Source: Lampris incognitus (Eukaryota; Chordata; Actinopteri; Lampriformes; Lampridae). Taken from it: a stretch of DNA of 64,000 bases. Of the stretch, positions 20,440 through 31,417 are shown piece by piece. The stretch's first letter is position 1. Each line of letters opens with the position of its first letter. The stretch is from positions 141,961,345-142,025,344 of the forward strand of contig NC_079211.1 of NCBI RefSeq assembly GCF_029633865.1. The letters are read 5' to 3'. The notes under the pieces are model-generated. The model was not told the DNA's origin. It saw only the letters and a list, made by a program, of their open reading frames with translations, and made no database searches. The position numbers were made by a program, and so were the translations under genes.

Positions 20440-21960
20440 CTTGGGTGACACGACGCGTGGTACTTTAAAGCGAGGACTCCCTCGGCGTTAAATACTTTAA
20501 TAACAATACTACGCATGCGCCGGTCATTCGTTCGTACGTACAAGTTTGCGCTCACACACCCATGGGAAGTTTTAGCTCTCATTTGGGTCTGACAGGCAGC
20601 ACCGAAGCCCGGTGGTTATTGGTAATCCCCCCCCCCCGACGTCTATCCGTCTACCTGTGCAACGAGCAATCGCCCAGGTGTGCGAAGACATCGGCGTTAC
20701 CCGACTGGTGTCTAAAATCAGGGGTTACCCCAGGTACCCCCCCCCCCATAGCGGCCTCCGAGACAAATATCAGGGCTGATAAATCCCATGGGCCCGTAAA
20801 ACCGAATCCGTACGCGCGAACGACTGACGAATGACGCCCGTTGCTGTCGCCGAACGGCCGGACACGTTTGGTCGTCACCCCCGGGGAGGCTGCAGTGCGC
20901 CCCCCGCCGTCCGGTAGATGGCGCCCTGACGCCGAAACGCCGTCGGTGAAGTTGTTCAAGCTTGGGCAAAACGGGGCAAGCGGCTCAATTACCGCCGTGA
21001 CGCCCTCCCCCCTCCGCTCGGCCGACACGCCCCCAAAGCCGCGCGGTCGCTCCGTCCGCGCCTTTATTTTGATAGCGGCACATGGCAACGGTGACCTCAC
21101 TCCGCTGGGTGCGCGTTCACAGGTGGCACCTGGAGTCAGTCGGCGTCCTGTCGGATCACCAGCAGCGGAACAGTGGACGAAGGTAATTTCTGGTTTTTTT
21201 TATCCGCTCTGGGAAGCCGGCGAGCAGGTTCGGGATTTGCGGTCTCTTTTGCTGGCTTTCGTTCGCTCGTACTCGCCGCGCATCGCTCCGGGGTAGGGGA
21301 GAGGACCCGCAGGTGGGGAAACGGAAAGAGGCAGAGTTGAGTTCGCCGCCGTAACGAGCGCTCGGCCGGGTAAAGCGGGCACCGCCGTTACCAAAACCGG
21401 CCGTTTCAGGGGGAAACACTTGTCCGGTTTTACTTGTTTCTTGTACCCCGTCGCCGCTTAACGACTACGCGAGAAAACAAAACGTCCTGAAACAACGCGG
21501 GGAGGGAGGAGGACGCCGACCACAACAGGTCAGAGCATCGGTTTGGACCTTGGGCGCGTGCTCGCTCGGCGGGGGGTTGATTGGGTGCCCCGTCGAGGGC
21601 GTTTGAAGATGCTGACGGACCAAGTTTCCCCTTTTATTCTTTCTTTTTCTTTTTCTTTTTCCTCGCTGGAAAAGAATTGGCAGCATCTCGCAGTATCGAA
21701 CTCCAAGTTTCCAGCAACAAGAATAATTACAGAAGAAGAAGAAAAACCCACCCCTTTGCTAAATCCGTGTTCAAGACAGACACTGGCTTTCGTATTGTAA
21801 CGTTTGTGGATAAGTAGACACGCTGGCCGCCGGCTGGCGGGTCTGACCCTTTAGTCGAGCGGTTAGCGATGTCTTCTGCGCTGCGGGCGATACGGGTTCG
21901 CGTCCCGGCCGCGGCAGTTCCTGCGGTTGCCCCCCCGAATTCGCTACAATGTTGTGCTAT
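20440..21960 (+). promoter_or_regulatory. CpG island, probable PDLIM2 promoter
   Basis: By eye the CpG density is far above the AT-rich flanks, especially 20780-21480. A NRF1-like acgcatgcgc lies at 20511-20520. The acag-gtaatt-type context around 21183 (gacgaag then gtaatt) is a good donor for a noncoding first exon ending at 21182. The first coding exon of PDLIM2 begins with an acceptor about 10 kb downstream, which requires such an upstream exon. No transcript evidence is available. Confidence 0.65.
21839..21920 (+). mobile_element. tRNA-like SINE head
   Basis: Contains tttagtcgagcggttagcga and gggttcgcgtcccgg, the same family as 2889-2970. It lies at the downstream edge of the CpG island. 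Confidence 0.6.
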
Positions 21961-22740
21961 ACTAGAGCGGCTACACTCGGCAGGCAGTGTGATTTATGAA
22001 TGGGCCGGGCAAGGTGGACTCGCCAGCGGAAAGTCGGTATTAACGTCACATTTTATTAATCGGCGCAAACTCTGGTTGACTCTCGGATGCGTTGAGTCAT
22101 TACGGTTCACGCCAGCCCTTTGAACGCGTCGTAGTTTCCCTGGCTTGTTTAGACGTGGCTATTCCTCCAGGTCACATCGTCAAACCTACAGAGTGTTTAG
22201 GAACAAACAGACTGCTGGGTAAGGGGGCAGGTGGGAAAGTACTTAAGGTGGGTCTCAGGACCTCCGCTTCAATGAAACCGCCTGCTCCCAGCCTCACTGA
22301 CTGCTGTTTGCGCACCTCTCCGTTGTGATCATGCCCTGCTGCCTTCCATTGCCCCCTCCCCATTCCCTTTCCAATTGTGTTTGTTTCCTGATGCCTTTGC
22401 TTTTTTTTTTCTTTTTTTGTTGTTGAATGGACTACGCTTTTATTCACACAGTCGCGACCCAAACCCATCCAGGGATCCAAAAATAGATTTTATTCTGGAT
22501 GGTGCAAGGCACAGTAGCCTGTTTAAATTCAGATTTTTATTTTTTGCAAACTCATTACATTGGATTGAAGCACTGGCACTGCTTCAGCCCTGCTCCGCTG
22601 TCACCTAAAAGTCCAGTCCAGTTTTGTTTTTTTTCATTTTGGGTCCAATACCAGATTGTGCGGGAAGTTGCATCAGTCTGCATTGTCTATGTAGTCTGAA
22701 AGATAAGTCTTTTGCTGCATGCCCTTGCCTCCTTGAACAG

Positions 22741-22779
22741 TCTCACCTGAGGTGAGCCGCAGTCTCACCTGAGGTGAGC
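22741..22779. promoter_or_regulatory. Duplicated ctcacctgaggtgag palindromes
   Basis: Two identical 15-base near-perfect palindromes, 24 bases apart start to start, each with cacctg and aggtg E-box halves. ZEB/Snail-type factors bind such sequences; any function here is inference. Confidence 0.35.
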
Positions 22780-23300
22780 TGGCACAAAACCCCCAAGTGC
22801 TTCACTTTGCTTAACCCAGGTGTTTTGCGAGCAAGTATCAAAGATTCTGAACGTGCTTAGGTGAGTTGTCGTAGCAGGATGCCTGCCGGATGTCTTTTTG
22901 CATGTGGTGAACTTGAAACGAAGTGGAAATTGGTGAACTTCCCCCTGTCTGCCTCTTCTGAACCGAGTCAAAGGGCACATGCAGAGGATGTGGTGAAAAT
23001 GGCCTGATTGCTCAGCGGCGGCATGTCGAGTCTGTTTAGTGTGAACGGCGGTAACACGACCGCTTAGAAAATGATGCTCGGGAAATAAGTGGAGCCAGTG
23101 CTCCAGTGTCCTTGTCTTTAGAAAGCACACTTCACAAAGGACATAATCCAGCCAGTCCACTGTCAGTGCTTCTGCAGGTGATGTTAAGTGGCGAGGAGAT
23201 TGAAATGATAAAAAAGGGTCTGTGAATATAGGAGAGTTGTGTTTACAACTGCATTTAGCCATTACTAGAAAAACCTGTACATTTCACTTCAAGATTGCTC

Positions 23301-23430
23301 TGTGATGGCCTGGCGGCCTGTCCAGGGTGTCTCCTCACCTGCTGCCCAATGACTGCTGGGATAGGCTCCAGCATCCCCGCGACCCTGAGAGCAGGATAAG
23401 CGGTTTGGATAACGGATGGAATGGATGAGG
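23301..23430 (+). mobile_element. 5'-truncated TGGA-tailed SINE
   Basis: 3' part of the SINE (tgatggcctggcggcctgtc through gcaggataagcggtttggat) with a short ggatgga tail. Confidence 0.85.
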
Positions 23431-26400
23431 AAATGAAGAACTACAGGGGCATGTAGCCTGGCATTTTACTCACTGACTAGGGAGGGACCCACTGAAATTA
23501 GGTCTCAGATTGTTATGACGATGCAGGCTATTAATAGTCAACAGGTTATCAAACTTTAATCACGGGACATCCCTGTTAAAGCAACACCCTGTGTGCTCTT
23601 TTGACCGTAATCTGTTTTTGTTTGATGTTCCCATCACCTTAGCGACGTCAGCCATACTTGACATCAAATGGGTGTGATTGGAGAATGAAGACAATGTTAT
23701 TCCAAACCGTTCAGGCTAGGGAGAGGCTAGCTATTGCATTCTTGTCTTTTTATTCAGCGGGTGTGTTTGTCCAGCAGGTATGCGTACCTCAGACACGGCG
23801 GCCCATGTGCAAGGCAGTGTTAACCTCTACGACACGCAGGGGAGAGCCAGACAACATCACGCACACAGGCTGTGGAAAGTTCACACTGCTTCAAAAACCG
23901 CAAATGTGATTCATATCAGGAGCATTCCTCAGCAGCCACTGTGATGGTCTTGAGTTTTAATGTGCGTCAAAAGCTCCGCCAGACCTTTCAGTTGAATGAA
24001 TTGCATCTGCTAGGTTAATCAAGTAATTCGCTCTGTATTAGCATACGAGGAGCCAGTTCTTGTTCGTTTTTGATCCAGCGGGTTTTGCCAAAGTTCAGGG
24101 AGAAGAAAAGCATTCTTTATAACCAGACTAAAAATATGCTTCTTAAAATAATCAGAGGAAAGGTGAGGCCTCAGAGTAGCCTAAGAAAGCAGACATTGTT
24201 ATCTAGGGCTATAAGGTCATTTCTTAATCCTTATGTTTCTGGTTTTGCAAGCCCCAATGATGATGATGATGATGCCTATTTTCTTAGGACACTTGCATTT
24301 CAGTTGCCTATATATTGCATCACATCGGTACACAACTTTTTCTTCATTTCATCTGCCTAATAATGACGATTATGTTATTCTTGCCTGGAGACATATCATG
24401 AATTTTGAATTTAACCAAAGAATTTCTTGGAGGATCAATTAAGCAAGGCGTTTCTCGTAGCATGTTGTTCATCAAGCCATCCATCATCTTTTTGTATTCA
24501 ATCCAACTTTAAGTACTTGTAATATAATATAATTATCATCAATTTTGCAGACACACTCTTTGCCATAATTGTGGTGTGGTGATACACAGTTTAACCAGTG
24601 ACTCGCTAGGGGTGTGTAAGATTTATTTATTTATTTTTTCCTGACTCGCCTCGAATATTGCGCACATTTTGACTTGTTTTATCAAGTTTCACTCATGTGT
24701 CCAAAATTATGCCCAGTAAACAAAGTAGATTAAAGATAGCTGTCGGGCCACCTCACCCACGTGTTGTCTTGTCAGAAGTTGGGAATGTGAAGGTTTTAAG
24801 CTAATCTCAAACCGTCGATCTGAATGACTCACTGAGCTCCAGTAAGATACAGTAAAGCCTGTGTCACCTGCTTTCTCCCACTGGAGTCGAGGAAAACTGG
24901 TCATTTTCCCAGAATACTGTATGATGGAGCATCTTTTTTAAGTTTGAGTTCACAGCTGATCAGGGCTAATTGACTCGGGCCATCCAGTCTGTTTTGAAGG
25001 GGCCTCATTTGCTCGTTGTTTGGCCTGCAAGCACAATTTTTCAAAGAAACAACTGCCTTAAAGTAGAGATGAAATGAAAAATGCCTTTTTGACCCTTTTA
25101 TGTCACATCTCTCCACCTATTTATTTAACAATATATGCCCAAAAAAAATCAGTTTTGTTGTATTTTTATATCAAAATCCAATCATGTTTTCTTCCTGTAA
25201 AACAAAATATGATGCGTGCATATATAGGCTTCAAACATCCAGTGTCAACCTATGATATCATAACATCTACCCCTCAGTCACTCTTCAACTTTTAGCGGCA
25301 CAGAGCTAAGAGCTAATTAGTTGGCTAGCTAGCAACACGCCCATATTTCCATGTTCAAATCAGATTCCTGTCAACGTTATGTCCCGCCTGTCTATCCTGT
25401 TTCACTCGGAAATATGATGCGGAAATCGGATACACTCATTGTTGTTTCAGCTGCACTTTAAGGCTTTTTAATGTGTACTATACAAGCATGACTGGCTTAA
25501 ACGTAATGTCACTTTGATGTGTTATCTTTCTTTTCATCAAACTCTCCATTGCCTATTAACCTTTGACCCTCTCGTCAGCTATCTGATGTGGCACTTTTTA
25601 TAGATGCAAGACTCTGTGGATGAGTATCGCCTCACATGAGAAGGTGGTTAACATTGCATCACAGAATGTAAAGGCTACACGTATGTGGAAAAGCAGTCCA
25701 ATGTGGTGACTGGAATGAGAGTATTTCACTGGACCCACCAGTATTGAAATCCCGCTGCAGGTCTCCTGCTGTGCAGCAGATGAGTGCTGACATGTGAGCC
25801 ATTGGAATGACTTCATAACTAGAATTCTTCCCTATTGTGTGGGCATGTTCAAAGCCATGGCTCAATTGGCATGGCAGCAAACGCAGGTCTAGATGTTACC
25901 AGAACAGGATGCTGTTTTATTTTTTGTGTGTGCGCATATCGGCTAGCACTCAGCAACAGAAATTTCTCATGCATTTGTGTTCATTCTTAGTCCTTGGCAA
26001 TATGCAGGAGTCAAATTGAGGGGTATGTAAGGGGATGCCACCTACCCTGTTAAAGTAATTATCGTCTTTCCTCAGTTTTGGTGGATTTTAGCATCATCTG
26101 GTGGCAGGCCCACCCACAGAAATGGCTGGGCCCCTGACGAGGTCCAGTGAATCCCCCCCCCCCCGCCAAAAAAAATCTGCTTTACTCAGATCAGCGCATG
26201 CTCTCTCTCTCTCCTACTAAACGCATACATGTAAACTGAGAGAGACTTATTCAGTAACGGGGGCCACACACACACACACCATAATGGAACTCTTTGACAC
26301 ACTTAAAATGCACCAAGGTCAACAAAGATCTGCTACAATTAAACCACAGTCCTTGTAGAAAATGTAAATTCTTACCTTATGGCTTCATCGCTGCCTCTTA

Positions 26401-26519
26401 TACAGCCATCTTCCTTTCTTACTGGAGCAAAGTCCTTTTATAATGTGTTTTTAAAGTCCATATGTTTAGCCAGTTCACACTCAAGGGCAAGTATTGCCAT
26501 TATCATTGCTTATATTTAG
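23431..26519. other. PDLIM2 first intron, no recognised elements
   Basis: Apart from a short (GAT)n at about 24256-24276 I see no gene or repeat family in this AT-rich stretch. Confidence 0.5.
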
Positions 26520-27510
26520 CATGAATCCGGTCCTTGTATAACCAAACTGAGAGCTGTGTCCGCATTTTTGGCACAAAGTCATACACGTTTTTGGTGGGTG
26601 TTGGACTCCGCCAAGGTTGTCCTTTGTCTCCGATTCTGTTTGTGATATTCATGGACAGGATCTCGAGGCGCAGCCAAGGTGAAGAGTGTGTCCATTTTGG
26701 GAACCTCAGAACTGCATCTCTGCTCTTCACAGATGATGTGGTTTTGTTGGCTTCATCAGAATGCGCGCACTGGGGCGGTTTGCAGCTGAGTGTGAAATGG
26801 CCGGGGTGAGAGTCAGCACCTCCAAGTCTGAGGCCATGGTACTCTACCGGAAATGGTGGATTGCTCCCTCCGGGTTGGGGATGAGTTGTTGCCTCAAGTG
26901 AAGGAGTTCAAGTATCTCGGGGTCTTGTTCACGAGTGAGGGTAGGATGGAGCGGGAGATTGACAGGCGGATTGGTGCAGCATCAGCAGTAATGCGGACGT
27001 TGTACCGGACCATTGTGGTGAAGAGGGAGCTGAGCCGGAAGGCAAAGCTCTCAATTTATCAGTCTTTGTTCCAACCCTCACCTATGGTTATGAGCTTTGG
27101 GTAGTGACCGAAAGGGTGAGATCACGGATACAAGCCGCTGAAATTAGTTTCCTCTGTAGGGTGCCTGGGCTCAGCCTTAGGGTGAGGAGCTCGGACATCC
27201 GGAGGGAGCTCCGAGTAGAGCTGCTGCTCCTTCGTGTCGAAAGGAGCCAGTTGAGGTGGTTCAGGCATCTGATTAGGATGCCCCCTGGGCACCTTCCTTT
27301 GGAGGTTTTCTGGGCATGTCCAACTGGGAGGAGACCCCGCAGTAGACCCAGAACTCGCTAGAGGGACTACATGTCCAATCTAGCCTGGGAATGCCTTGGG
27401 ATCCCCCAAGAGGAGCTGGGGAGAGGGACATCTGGAGTGCCCTACTTAGCTTGCTGCAACCGCAACCTGACCCCGGAGAAGCGGCTGATGATGAGATGAG
27501 AGATGAGGAT
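26520..27510 (+). mobile_element. Non-LTR retrotransposon (LINE) remnant, reverse transcriptase 3' end
   Basis: Three frames together encode RT pieces: GLRQGCPLSPILFVIFMDRI, LLFTDDVVLLA (the catalytic xDD box), EFKYLGVLFTSEG and SRKAKLSIYQSLF, then a C-terminal SQLRWFRHLIRMPPG region and a gatga-type tail. Frameshifts and stops at about 26809, 27104 and 27361 make it a dead, 5'-truncated copy. The exact clade is uncertain. Confidence 0.9.
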
Positions 27511-27679
27511 GAACATGAGCTGGCCTTCATGCCCCCCTCCCTCCCCGCCAGTGGTGGCTGGGCCTCAGAGACCTTTCCCCTCCCCTTATGTGTGGCCCTG
27601 TCTGGTGGTCACAATAGTCTTTTCATACTGCAAATCCCAGTGTTAAGTTCAAAATGGACGCGATCTGAACGCACAGAAA

Positions 27680-27867
27680 GCATTCACGTGCAGGTCACAA
27701 TTTCCGATGGTAGCAGATTTTGGTACATCACCGGCAAGATAATCCAGTGGTAGCATGCGTACATTGGAGAAAAGCGTTCACGTGCAGGTCACAATTTCTG
27801 ATGCTGGCAGATTTTGGTACAACACCGGCAAGACAATCCAGTGGTAGCATGCGTACATTGGAGAAAA
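27680..27867. repeat. 94-bp tandem duplication
   Basis: Two adjacent units starting at 27680 and 27774 share ttcacgtgcaggtcacaatt and agcatgcgtacattggagaa with about six differences. The origin is unknown. Confidence 0.85.
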
Positions 27868-28062
27868 ACGTATCGACGGTGTCATCCGACATAATACTGA
27901 GCAACATGTCAAGCTATATCAGACATTTAAGTCAACCTAATGAAATGTTAGGTAATTTCGCTTTGTATTTTCTCTTCCACATAAGATATGCAAGTTCCTC
28001 TATCTTCTTTGCTTAATTTTGTGGCAGATGGCACATTTCCTGTATGGGTGCCATTACATTTG

Positions 28063-28312
28063 CAGAAAGGAGGGGGAACTAGGAGGAATAGCGTGATCCT
28101 CCCACGTGCTATGGCCCCCTGACGAAACTCCTCACTGTCAGGTGATAAGAAGGGGCTGGCGATTCCACATGTAACGGAGGAGGCATGTGGTAGTCTGCAG
28201 CCCTCCCCGGATCGGCGGAGGGAGTGGTGCAGTAACTGGGACGGCTCAGAAGTGTGGGGTAATTGGCCAAGTCCAAAGGGGAGAAAAAGGGGAAACCCCC
28301 CCCCCCCCAAAA
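28063..28312 (+). mobile_element. tRNA-derived SINE family B, 5'-truncated
   Basis: Shares cctcactgtcaggtgaaaag-type and ggaggaggcatgtggtagtc blocks and the attgg..ggggagaaaaagggg tail with the full copy just downstream. Confidence 0.85.
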
Positions 28313-28324
28313 ATAGGGGGTTGC

Positions 28325-28765
28325 AGGTGTCCGGGTGGTGTGGCGGTCTATTCTGTTGCCTACTAACACAAGGATTGTCAGTTCGAATCCCTGTGTCACC
28401 TCCAGCTTGGTGGGGCGTCCCTACAGACACCGTGTCTGCGGGTGGGAGGCCGGATGTGGGTATGTGTCTTGGTCACTGCACTAACACATCCTCTGGTCGG
28501 CCGGGGTGCCTGTTCGGGGGGGGGACTGGGGGTAATGGCATGATCCTCCCACACGCTACATCCTCCTGGTGAAACTCCTCACTGTCAGGTGAAAAGAAGC
28601 GGCTGGTGACTCCACATGTATCGGAGGAGGCATGTGGTAGTCTGCAGCCCTCCCCGGATCAGCAGAGGGGGTGGAGCAGCAACCAGGATGTGGAGTGGGG
28701 TTATTGGCCGGATACAATTGGGGAGAAGAAGGGGGGCGGGGATGCAATTTAAAAAAAAAATTTAA
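28325..28765 (+). mobile_element. tRNA-derived SINE family B, near full-length
   Basis: Starts with ggtgtccgggtggtgtggcg, has a B-box-like cagttcgaatccctg about 50 bases in, and ends with aattggggagaagaagggg and an A-rich tail. About 440 bases. It lies tandem to a truncated copy of itself. Confidence 0.85.
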
Positions 28766-29976
28766 ACGATAGATTCTCATTCTTATCATTAATTAAGACC
28801 AAAATTTATGTATCATGTCATAATATTTGTATTTCATCCAGACACAATATCACTGAAAGACTATAAATGATGAAGATGAATTGTATAGCTCACTGCACTT
28901 TGTATTTGTTGTCCACAGGCGACCCAATATAAGACTGTCAAGATCTGTTTAGGTCATCCTTTCTAAATCCCATAAATGTTTTACAGTCCGTCACTGATGG
29001 CTGGAATGTGTCGGGTCAGCACCTTACTTTTACATTGACAATATACCACACAAAGTTTTATGGTACAAGCTGTGGACTTGTATAATGTTATATAATCCAA
29101 GTGGATTTGGATTATATAATATTTTTTCCCGTCATTTGCAGGAATGTATTTACCCATTGAGGAAGGCTGATTCAAGTCTTTATCCACATGAGAAATTTCT
29201 CACTACTTCTACTGATGGGCGCAGCGCTTTAGATCAGTTATTATGTATGAAAATGCACATTTTGTTTTGATTTAGAAAGAACAGCATCAAGTTTTATGTG
29301 TTTACAGGTCTAAAAGCCATGATAAAACTGTAGTGCTGTACCACGAAGGTTTGTGTAGTGATCTAGTCAACTAATGAGTGTGTATTTTTTTTCTCTCTCA
29401 GAACTCACAGTGCACATTAGGCAAATGTCTAGGAGGAAATGTGATGACAAAAATATAGACGTGTCAGCTTTTTGATTTTTTTTTTCTGCCTGTGAACCGT
29501 GTGTGTTAGAGCCGACAACGCACTGCTGAGCTGTCTGTCCTCTCAAGCTTACGTAAATGACAGCCTTGAACGATACGAAGGACAGTGTCTTGATAAAATG
29601 GCAATCTGAATCGTAGCTCAAAATCACGGCACCGAGCCCAGGTGATTGTGACGGTAGCGTTCATTGCTATTATGAGTCGGAGGGCTTCGCAGTCAAAATT
29701 TAAACATTTTTCTTTTAGTCATAATGGTCTGTCACTAATGTGGACCACATTCTGACATGGTTTTGGACGGCATCTTGTAAGGCACCACTTCCAGTTGAGG
29801 AGAAATGCATCACGACACGTTGGCGATCACACAACACATGTTGGTAGCGATTCAGATATAACTGGCTTTGTTGGGCTTAAAATAGACCACACTGATTTTA
29901 AAATCCTATGAGACGGTGGTTTGAGGCCATTTCAAACTAAACGGCTGTATTTTGTGCGGCGTTTCTTTTCATATCG

Positions 29977-30216
29977 TCAGGATGGTCGGCCAGCCGGTAA
30001 CTTATTGATGGCCGTGCACCATTCACACCGAACGACTTGTCGGCGGGAATTCTCAACGCGGCCTTGACACTTGCATAGCTTTGTTATCACAGGACAGTCG
30101 AAATCAAACAAAGATTTGTGTAGCCAGTAATCATAGCATTCAACAGAGATATGCTTGTTGTTGCACAGAAATTTCAAATGTAGATCTCCTTGTACATCTG
30201 CACAGGAAGAGGCCAT
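29977..30216 (-). CDS. Unassigned 79-codon ORF, Cys-rich, in PDLIM2 first intron
   Basis: Minus-strand ORF with a start, 79 codons and a stop. Eight Cys, including a CKC and a CEWC cluster (RRQVVRCEWCTAINKLPAG). The first third reads DLHLKFLCNNKHISVECYDY. It is not low-complexity and has no visible repeat match. I recognise no family and see no splice sites or promoter. It could be a retrocopy fragment or chance. Confidence 0.2.
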   Translation of the reverse strand: MASSCADVQGDLHLKFLCNNKHISVECYDYWLHKSLFDFDCPVITKLCKCQGRVENSRRQVVRCEWCTAINKLPAGRPS

Positions 30217-31291
30217 AGCAAAAAGATACGGCCCATAATCCTACACGAGGCTGTGCAGATCCCTGCAGAGTCTTGAGGTTACAGTAGCCGTCACAGCTCT
30301 GCTATCATCTCTAATTATCAATTTCCCATGCATAATTTTCTGCTGGCCAAAATCTCTGGGTTGTTAATGGTCGTAATCTGCAGAATCCCATGCCAAGCGT
30401 TTGGCTCTCCTGAGGCCGGCGGACTCCAATATCTTTGCTGGATTTGAAGGCATGAGGTAATCTTTAACCGCGTTGTGCCACATGTTTATCTGCGTTCACT
30501 GTTTGACCCAGCCCTTTTAAAATACTGTTCAGACACTGATTTATACCGATTTAGACCACGGCCAAATCATGACTGAAATAGAATAAACAGAGCTTTTTGA
30601 GCTTTTTCTAAAAACATGTTGATTTTCATTTATAGTTGTCTAAATGTGTTCAGTCCATACCAGAAAATCCCCTGAAATCCCCCTTTCTCTTTGGTGGTGC
30701 TTTATTTTGGCATCTTTTTATGTTTTGGCCATTCCCTCTAGTCTCGCAGTCCGAACGGAGTCGATGGGAGCAAAAGGGGTAAATTTATCGCAAACGTATA
30801 AATCTAAAATAACCCATAATAAGCAGCATTACTTTAGGTTTTACAAGGCATATCAACTGAAAAACCTTACGCTTTGCATGCCATGCTAACACCACTTTTT
30901 GGCTTGCTTCCCGCCCCCCCCCACCCCCCTTTGGGTCTCAAAAGGACATTTGGATTTAATGAAACTTGGTCTTTGCAAGCGCTTTGGCGATGTTGGTCAT
31001 GTGTCTTTGGTTTCAGATTCCTCCCATTCCGATTTGATGTGGTTACAAAATCCGTGTCAAGAGGGCTTAGGCCAGTGGAAGTGAGGTGTTTCAGGAGATA
31101 AAAGGCAACTCGTGCAAAAAAAACATGTTTTCTTTTCACCCGTTTGCTTTTGCGTTAAGCTGGACTGAAAATTAATGATTCTGATAAGGAAAACCCCACC
31201 GCACGCACACATGCTCACATGGCATCTGCCACATTTCCACATATAGGCCCATACATTCCTGTGCTCATTACTTCTCTTTGTCTTTCTGCAG
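30217..31291 (+). other. End of PDLIM2 first intron
   Basis: No recognised repeat or exon; ends with a T-rich tract and tttctgcag. Confidence 0.55.
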
Positions 31292-31324
31292 GGTGTGGAC
31301 TCTGTGTGCTGACCTGATCACTCA
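31292..31324 (+). other. pdlim2: PDLIM2 5' UTR part of first coding exon
   Basis: The acceptor tttctgcag ends at 31291 and 33 untranslated bases follow before the ATG at 31325. This implies at least one upstream noncoding exon, most likely in the CpG island near 21 kb. The start context has G at +4 but no purine at -3. Confidence 0.75.
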
Positions 31325-31417
31325 ATGGCACTGACGGTAAACCTGATTGGTCCTTCTCCATGGGGCTTCAGAATATTTGGCGGCAGGGACTTCAAGAAGG
31401 CCATAACAGTATCAAAG
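31325..31417 (+). CDS. pdlim2: PDLIM2 exon, start of PDZ domain
   Basis: Thirty-one codons from the start: MALTVNLIGPSPWGFRIFGG, then RDFKKAITVSK. The PWGF loop and GGRDF strand are the PDZ ligand groove. Ends in phase 0 at gtactc. The start is the only ATG in frame just after the acceptor and matches the family N-terminus. Confidence 0.97.

Noticed and set aside
20651..21419. Several ORFs of 80-150 codons on both strands
   Set aside because: Stop codons are rare in any CpG-rich sequence; composition is Arg/Pro/Ala-rich without domains, fitting a promoter.
22765..23262. 165-codon minus-strand ORF
   Set aside because: No recognisable domain, in an intron, no splice or promoter signals; likely chance.
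27948..28430. 160-codon ORF antisense to tandem SINEs
   Set aside because: It is the reverse of family B SINE copies, and similar ORFs appear at each copy.
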